Of a DNA stretch of 10,012 nucleotides, positions 6,439 through 10,012 are shown one piece after another. How positions within the stretch are numbered: position 1 is the stretch's first letter; the number at the start of each line of letters is the position of its first letter. The DNA is from an uncultured Prevotella sp. (GTDB lineage: Bacteria > Bacteroidota > Bacteroidia > Bacteroidales > Bacteroidaceae), in contig CAAHDP010000378.1 of NCBI GenBank assembly GCA_900770515.1, forward strand, positions 1 through 10,012, in the 5' to 3' direction. Made by a program: the position numbers and the translations under genes. Below the pieces are notes generated by a model that worked only from the letters and a program-made list of their open reading frames with translations, made no database searches and was not told the DNA's origin.

Positions 6439-7815
6439 ATGAGTACAACAGAAAAAATGCAGATGAAATTGAGCGACTCAAAGTCAGCTCGCTGGACTGC
6501 CCTCTTCATCGTGAGTGTCACGATGATGTTCGGTTACTTTTTTACAGATGTAATGTCTCCACTGGAGCCGCTCTTGACAGCAGCCAAGGGGGCTGAGAAT
6601 GGTCTTGGACTCGGATGGAGTTCGGATGAGTACGGCTTCTTCTCAGGAGCCTACGGATACTTTAATGTATTCCTCCTGCTCCTCTTCTTCGGTGGTCTTA
6701 TCCTCGACAAGTTTGGCATCCGTTTCACTGGTATCCTCTCTACTGTTTTGATGTTTGGTGGAGCCTTGGTGAAATGGTATGCTGTAGGTCATGAGTTTGG
6801 CGGTTCGGTAGTAGTACCATTCTTCGGTACTTACAGTACACAGGTGGTGATAGCTGCACTTGGCTTTGCCATCTATGGCGTGGGCTGCGAGATATGCGGT
6901 ATCACAGTGAGCAAGGTCATTGTGAAATGGTTTACGGGTCATGAGTTGGCTCTGGCAATGGGAGTGCAGGTGGCTACAGCTCGTTTGGGAACTGCCGCTG
7001 CCTTGGGCTATTCTCTTCCTTTTGCCAAGGCGATGGGTGGAGTGTCTGCTTCTATTGGCCTGGGTGCAGCTTTGCTTTGCGCTGGTGTACTGGTTTATCT
7101 GGTTTATTGCGTGATGGACAAGAAGGAGGATGCTTCTGCAGAAGCTGTGGCTACTGAGCCGGAAGAAGGTTTCAAGTTTTCAGACTTGGGTGGTCTGTTC
7201 AAGACAACTGGTTTCTGGTATGTGGCATTCCTTTGCCTGATGTTCTATGCCGGTGTATTCCCATTCCTGAAGTTTGCCACCAAGTTGATGATTTTCAAGT
7301 ATGGTGTCGATGCCAATTTAGCAGGTCTGATTCCTGCGATGTTGCCATTCGGTACCATCTTCCTTACACCAATCTTCGGTAGCGTATATGACAAGTATGG
7401 CAAGGGTGCCACGCTGATGATTATCGGCAGTTGTCTCCTGACTCTGGTACACGTAGTATTTGCCCTTCCACTCAACTCATGGGTGCTTGCCGTCGTGATG
7501 ATGCTCATCCTTGGCGTAGCTTTTGGATTGGTACCATCAGCAATGTGGCCTTCCGTGCCAAAGATTATCCCTATGAAACTCTTGGGAACTGCATACGCCC
7601 TCATCTTCTATATCCAGAATATTGGACTGGCTCTCATTCCTGTATGGATTGGTAAGGTCAACCAGGCAAATACCGCAGCCGACGGCACCATCGACTATAC
7701 CCAGACGATGACCATCTTTGCCTGCTTTGGTGTGATTGCTATCCTCATCGCCTTCCTCCTTCTTTTTGAAGATAAGAGAAAGGGATACGGTTTGCAGAAG
7801 CCTAACGTGAAATAA
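6439..7815 (+). CDS. Major facilitator superfamily transporter, MFSD1-like
   Basis: The 458-residue product has about 12 hydrophobic helices (roughly 20-42, 67-88, 96-115, 135-158, 168-190, 203-226, 258-280, 292-314, 324-343, 347-370, 380-402, 423-443), with a charged central loop (227-255) splitting it into two six-helix halves. MFS motif A variants appear at GGLILDKFGIRF (85-96) and VYDKYGKG (316-323). Several blocks resemble, from memory, animal MFSD1: FFGGLILDKFGIR, GVGCEICG, WFTGHELALAMGVQVATARLG, PIFGSVYDKYGK and LGTAYALIFYIQNIGLALI. MFSD1 is a lysosomal dipeptide transporter, so small peptides are a candidate substrate by inference; sugars or organic acids cannot be excluded. ATG 6439 is chosen over an in-frame TTG at 6430. 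It follows the OM barrel gene by 77 bp containing a heptad array and a perfect dyad. Confidence 0.93.
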   Translation: MSTTEKMQMKLSDSKSARWTALFIVSVTMMFGYFFTDVMSPLEPLLTAAKGAENGLGLGWSSDEYGFFSGAYGYFNVFLLLLFFGGLILDKFGIRFTGILSTVLMFGGALVKWYAVGHEFGGSVVVPFFGTYSTQVVIAALGFAIYGVGCEICGITVSKVIVKWFTGHELALAMGVQVATARLGTAAALGYSLPFAKAMGGVSASIGLGAALLCAGVLVYLVYCVMDKKEDASAEAVATEPEEGFKFSDLGGLFKTTGFWYVAFLCLMFYAGVFPFLKFATKLMIFKYGVDANLAGLIPAMLPFGTIFLTPIFGSVYDKYGKGATLMIIGSCLLTLVHVVFALPLNSWVLAVVMMLILGVAFGLVPSAMWPSVPKIIPMKLLGTAYALIFYIQNIGLALIPVWIGKVNQANTAADGTIDYTQTMTIFACFGVIAILIAFLLLFEDKRKGYGLQKPNVK

Positions 7816-7841
7816 GTGAAGAGTGAAGAACGAAGAGTGAA
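7814..7841 (+). repeat. Four phased 7-bp repeats (GAGTGAA) after the MFS gene
   Basis: Heptads AAGTGAA, GAGTGAA, GAACGAA and GAGTGAA follow in phase, the first overlapping the TAA stop at 7813-7815. GAA closes every unit and three of four carry TGA. This is a third sequence version of the 7-bp arrays that follow genes in this window. Confidence 0.65.
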
Positions 7842-7865
7842 GAATTCGTTTGCTCTTTGTTCTTC
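7825..7865 (+). terminator. Possible hairpin terminator after the MFS gene
   Basis: GAAGAACGAAGAG (7825-7837) and CTCTTTGTTCTTC (7853-7865) pair over 13 bp with one G-T wobble and a 15-base loop. The 5' arm is built from the heptad repeat. No strong T-run follows (GGACTCTTTG), so termination may be weak and the WG-repeat gene could be read from upstream. No recognisable promoter lies between here and 7909. Confidence 0.4.
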
Positions 7866-7908
7866 GGACTCTTTGAAAGTATAATTCTATAAAAGAAAGG
7901 AAACAGCC

Positions 7909-8583
7909 ATGAATGCTACACCTGAATCATTGATTAAAGAATATGCTGACCCGATAGAGCAGCAGGAGATAGACAAGTTTATCTGTTCGGAAATGAGCAG
8001 ACAGATTCACCGATATATCAAGGGTATGTCGGGAACCAAACAAGCTATGCTCAAGTTTGAGGAAAAACTGGCGAGCCTCTCTGTCCCTGAGAAGGAGAAG
8101 GCGATTGCCAAGTATATCGATCTGAACCGAAAGGCATTGGACGGTCTTGACTTGAAGATGATTCTGGTTCGTTCGGTGGCTAACTATTGCGATACTTTCC
8201 AGTATATGCTGGATTTCGTGAACGACAAGCGCAAGATGGTGTTCTATTACCATCGCCTGAAGGAGAAGTACATCCGTTATCATGAGGTGTTCGAGGAGAA
8301 CGGCAAGTTTGGCATGAAGGACCATCAGGGCAACGTGATGCTTCAGCCGGTATATGATTTCCTCCGCACCTGCTACATCTATAATGATGACCTGAGCATC
8401 ATGCCGGTGATTGCAGAGAAGAATGGAAAGATGGGACTGGTAATGCCGGATGGCAATGATACCATCGTAGCCGATTTCCTCTATGACGAAATCTGTCTCA
8501 GAGATGAGTATCCTTATTTTGAGGCGGTAAGAGACGGAATCAGCGGATTGATTGATAAGGATGGAAACTTTGTTAATAATTAA
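7909..8583 (+). CDS. Protein with degenerate WG-type repeats
   Basis: A 224-residue soluble protein without signal peptide or membrane segment. Residues 1-125 are predicted mostly helical and charged (EQQEIDKFICSEMSRQIHRY, KEKAIAKYIDLNRKALDGL, YYHRLKEKYIRYH) and match no family I know. The C-terminal part has three WG-repeat-like units: GKFGMKDHQGNVMLQPVYD (132-150), GKMGLVMPDG...VADFLYDEI (173-195) and GISGLIDKDGNF (210-221). The signature W is replaced by F, M or S, but the G-hydrophobic-x-x-x-x-G frame and the downstream Y-D are kept. WG repeats are common in Bacteroidota proteins of unknown role, perhaps in protein interaction. ATG 7909 has AAAGAAAGG upstream. A strong terminator follows at 8635-8677, so this gene closes the plus-strand series. 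Confidence 0.87.
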   Translation: MNATPESLIKEYADPIEQQEIDKFICSEMSRQIHRYIKGMSGTKQAMLKFEEKLASLSVPEKEKAIAKYIDLNRKALDGLDLKMILVRSVANYCDTFQYMLDFVNDKRKMVFYYHRLKEKYIRYHEVFEENGKFGMKDHQGNVMLQPVYDFLRTCYIYNDDLSIMPVIAEKNGKMGLVMPDGNDTIVADFLYDEICLRDEYPYFEAVRDGISGLIDKDGNFVNN

Positions 8584-8608
8584 TAATGTACAATTTATAA
8601 TGTATAAT
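8574..8608 (+). repeat. Five phased 7-bp repeats (NNAYAAT) overlapping the end of the WG-repeat gene
   Basis: Heptads TAATAAT, TAATAAT, GTACAAT, TTATAAT and GTATAAT run in phase. The first lies inside the last codons (Val-Asn-Asn) and the second contains the stop codon at 8581-8583. Four of five carry TAA in the sense direction. It is an inverted partner of the array after rpoD (8739-8773). Confidence 0.7.
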
Positions 8609-8634
8609 TAATTGAGTCGCAAGGCTTGAAAGAG

Positions 8635-8677
8635 AAAGGGCAATCAGATTGGGATGAACCAACTGATTGCCCTTTTT
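8635..8677. terminator. Strong intrinsic terminator between the WG-repeat gene and rpoD
   Basis: A perfect 13-bp stem, AAAGGGCAATCAG (8635-8647) with CTGATTGCCCTTT (8663-8675), is extended inward past a bulged A by TTGG/CCAA around a GATGAA loop. It is followed by a T-tract (8673-8677) and TTT further on. On the minus strand it is followed by CTCTTTC, so it may also end rpoD transcription in this convergent region. Confidence 0.9.
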
Positions 8678-8683
8678 ACTTTC

Positions 8684-8698
8684 GTTGCTGTGAGCAAC
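8684..8698 (+). terminator. Small hairpin followed by T-rich DNA, possible second terminator
   Basis: GTTGCT (8684-8689) and AGCAAC (8693-8698) form a 6-bp stem with a GTG loop, followed by TTAGTTTTATCTATTTTTC. The stem is short. It might act as a backup to the strong terminator just before it, protecting rpoD from convergent transcription. Confidence 0.3.
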
Positions 8699-8738
8699 TT
8701 AGTTTTATCTATTTTTCTCTCGTCTTCTATCCGAATGA

Positions 8739-8773
8739 ATTATTAATTGTAAATTATTCATTATCAATTATCC
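8739..8773 (-). repeat. Five phased 7-bp repeats overlapping the end of rpoD
   Basis: Read on the minus strand, heptads GGATAAT, TGATAAT, GAATAAT, TTACAAT and TAATAAT follow without indels; the first spans the last Gly codon and the TAA stop. Four of five carry TAA or TGA in the sense direction of rpoD. Shifted by one unit, 21 bp match the array after the WG-repeat gene at 18 positions, in opposite orientation. Confidence 0.7.
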
Positions 8774-9643
8774 CAGGTATTTCATCAGGATCTTGATCTT
8801 TCCGCTGTCACGGAGCTTGATGATGCTCTTTTCACGAATCTGGCGAACACGCTCACGGGTGAGGTTGAACTCGCTGCCGATTTCCTCCAAGCCCTTCTCG
8901 TGGCAACCGATGCCATAGCAGTAGCAGAGAATCTTGCGCTCACGCTCCTTCAATACGGTCTTGAGAACACGCTGAAGCTCACTTGCCATTGACTCGAAGT
9001 CAACACCCTTGTCGGTACGGCTGTCATCGCCAGATGCCATCACGTCTACCATCGCATTGTCATCATCATCGCTACCGAATGGAGCATCAATACTCATGTG
9101 GTGGTTGTCAGCCTTGATGGTCTGGTCAATCTTGCTTTCCTCCATTTTGGTAATCTGTGCCAACTCAGCAACAGAAGGCTTGCGCTGGTTCTCCTGCTCG
9201 AACTTGCTGATCTCAGCACTGATCTTGCTCAATGCACCTACCTGGTTCAAAGGCAAGCGAACGATACGGCTCTGCTCTGCGATAGCCTGGAGAATGCTCT
9301 GGCGAATCCACCATACAGCGTATGAGATGAACTTAAAACCACGAGTCTCATCAAACTTCTCTGCCGCCTTCACCAAACCGATGTTTCCCTCATCGATCAA
9401 GTCGGTAAGACCCAGACCCTGGTGCTGGTATTGTTTAGCAACAGAAACAACGAATCGAAGGTTTGCCTTAACCAATTTTTCCTTGGCACGCTCACCCTCA
9501 CGACCGCCTTTGCGAATCTTCTGTGCGAGTTCGATCTCCTCATCGATAGAGACCATAGGTTCACGACCAATCTCCACCAAGTACTTATCAAGTGCTTCAC
9601 TGGAACGGTTGGTTATACTCTTGCTAATCTTAAGTTGTCTCAT
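8768..9643 (-). CDS. rpoD: Primary sigma factor RpoD/SigA of Bacteroidota type
   Basis: The 291-residue sigma-70 factor directs RNA polymerase to housekeeping promoters. It starts almost directly with region 1.2 (EALDKYLVEIGREPMVS, 16-32), so region 1.1 and the non-conserved insert of E. coli RpoD are absent, as is usual in Bacteroidota. Region 2 spans about 55-131 (KANLRFVVSVAKQYQHQGL, DLIDEGNIGLVKAAEKFD, FISYAVWWIRQSI), region 3 about 135-185 and region 4 about 219-278 with the helix-turn-helix LEEIGSEFNLTRERVRQIRE (252-271). An acidic stretch (SDDDDNAMVD, 191-200) lies between regions 3 and 4. ATG 9643 is supported by an AAAAGGA ribosome binding site at 9649-9655. The gene stands alone, convergent with the WG-repeat gene and divergent from the POT transporter. 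The TAnnTTTG promoters seen in the window are those this protein type recognises. Confidence 0.97.
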   Translation of the reverse strand: MRQLKISKSITNRSSEALDKYLVEIGREPMVSIDEEIELAQKIRKGGREGERAKEKLVKANLRFVVSVAKQYQHQGLGLTDLIDEGNIGLVKAAEKFDETRGFKFISYAVWWIRQSILQAIAEQSRIVRLPLNQVGALSKISAEISKFEQENQRKPSVAELAQITKMEESKIDQTIKADNHHMSIDAPFGSDDDDNAMVDVMASGDDSRTDKGVDFESMASELQRVLKTVLKERERKILCYCYGIGCHEKGLEEIGSEFNLTRERVRQIREKSIIKLRDSGKIKILMKYLG

Positions 9644-9720
9644 ATAAATCCTTTTACCTTTCTATTTATTTTATTCTCATTATTAATAATGTCGGAATCC
9701 ACCTTTACGGTTTCGGGGTG

Positions 9721-9728
9721 CAAAGGTA
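9721..9728 (-). promoter_or_regulatory. Bacteroidota -7 box for rpoD
   Basis: On the minus strand this reads TACCTTTG, a match to TAnnTTTG, about 78 bp before the rpoD ATG; transcription would start near 9714. A run of ten A (9730-9739; T on the rpoD strand) lies directly upstream, and no -33 TTG sits at the normal distance. A short inverted repeat (ACCTTT 9701-9706, AAAGGT 9722-9727) overlaps the box. Confidence 0.5.
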
Positions 9729-9854
9729 CAAAAAAAAAAGCAATTTCATTGTAATATTAATGGAAAATTTTTCTCCGATTTGTCTGTTTTTTAGAAATTT
9801 AGACGATTTTGAATATAAAAATGGTAATTGAAGTTAGGTTTTTGATGCAATAAG

Positions 9855-9885
9855 TTTGAAATATGGAATAAATTATGTATCTTTG
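9855..9885 (+). promoter_or_regulatory. Near-consensus Bacteroidota promoter for the POT transporter
   Basis: TTTG (9855-9858), a 19-bp spacer and TATCTTTG (9878-9885) fit the consensus fully. The start would be near 9892, giving a leader of about 50 nt that is A-rich and has almost no secondary-structure potential, typical of well-translated Bacteroidota genes. The rest of the 300-bp gap between rpoD and this gene is AT-rich, and I see nothing further in it. Confidence 0.7.
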
Positions 9886-9943
9886 CACAGAATTTGCGAG
9901 AAAAGAATAACTAAATAATAAAATAACAACAAAACAAAAAATT

Positions 9944-10012
9944 ATGTTTGAGAATCAACCAAAAGGTCTGTGGGCCTTAGCTTTGGCAAACACGGGTGAG
10001 CGTTTCGGCTAT
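9944..10012 (+). CDS. Peptide MFS transporter, POT/PTR family (5' end only)
   Basis: Only the first 23 codons are in the window, starting at ATG 9944 behind an A-rich leader, and the frame is open to the last base. The N-terminus (NQPKGLWALALANTGERFGY) matches, from memory, the first helix of proton-coupled oligopeptide transporters of Bacteroidota, which import di- and tripeptides across the inner membrane. The family's ExxER proton-coupling motif is present as NTGER, with Asn in place of the first Glu. The divergent near-consensus promoter suggests strong constitutive expression. With so little sequence the family call is good but not certain, and the substrate is open. Confidence 0.75.
   Translation, partial: MFENQPKGLWALALANTGERFGY

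Noticed and set aside
9009..9647. 212-codon plus-strand open frame
   Set aside because: It is antisense to rpoD and of shadow composition (Ser/Leu-rich); rpoD is unambiguous.
1..10012. Insertion sequences, transposases, integrases, tRNA or rRNA genes
   Set aside because: No transposase or recombinase motifs, no terminal inverted repeats with target duplications and no tRNA- or rRNA-like stretches were recognised on either strand.

Overview
The window looks like chromosomal DNA from a gut or oral Bacteroidota, most likely a Prevotella/Segatella-type organism. The signs are a short RpoD/SigA primary sigma factor lacking region 1.1, Bacteroidota promoters (TAnnTTTG, sometimes with TTTG about 20 bp upstream), A-rich ribosome binding regions, a type IX secretion (T9SS) type B C-terminal domain, a PorT-type outer membrane barrel and signal peptides ending in A-Q. 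The genus is inferred from gene content and was not tested by phylogeny.

Layout. Positions 1-317 hold the end of a tightly packed run of very small unrecognised genes (overlaps ATGA and TAATG), closed by a bidirectional hairpin terminator at 374-411. On the minus strand follow uvrA (445-3285) and, directly upstream and overlapping it by 4 bp, a small secreted protein with a gliding-motility/T9SS type B C-terminal domain (3282-3977). A divergent promoter region (about 3978-4145) then drives a plus-strand series: a LysM plus type-1 periplasmic-binding-fold protein (4146-5540), an outer membrane beta-barrel protein (5594-6361), a 12-helix MFS transporter resembling the MFSD1 group (6439-7815) and a protein with degenerate WG repeats (7909-8583). 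A strong hairpin terminator (8635-8677) separates this series from the convergent rpoD (8768-9643, minus). Divergent from rpoD, behind a near-consensus promoter, a POT-family peptide transporter begins at 9944 and runs off the window.

How the genes may work together. Most of the window is housekeeping (DNA repair, transcription initiation), cell-envelope (LysM/PBP1 protein, OM barrel, T9SS cargo) and transport functions. Two transporters, one MFSD1-like and one POT-like, could both handle small peptides, but that is inference.

Most unusual observation. Four plus-strand genes and rpoD are followed at once, sometimes starting inside the last codons, by short degenerate tandem repeats with a 7-bp period. 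Sequences differ between loci (NNNTGAA, TRATAAT, GAGTGAA, NNAYAAT), but nearly every heptad carries a TGA or TAA in the sense direction. Because 7 is not a multiple of 3, successive heptads place stop codons in all three frames. No complete, obviously new defence or mobile system is visible.
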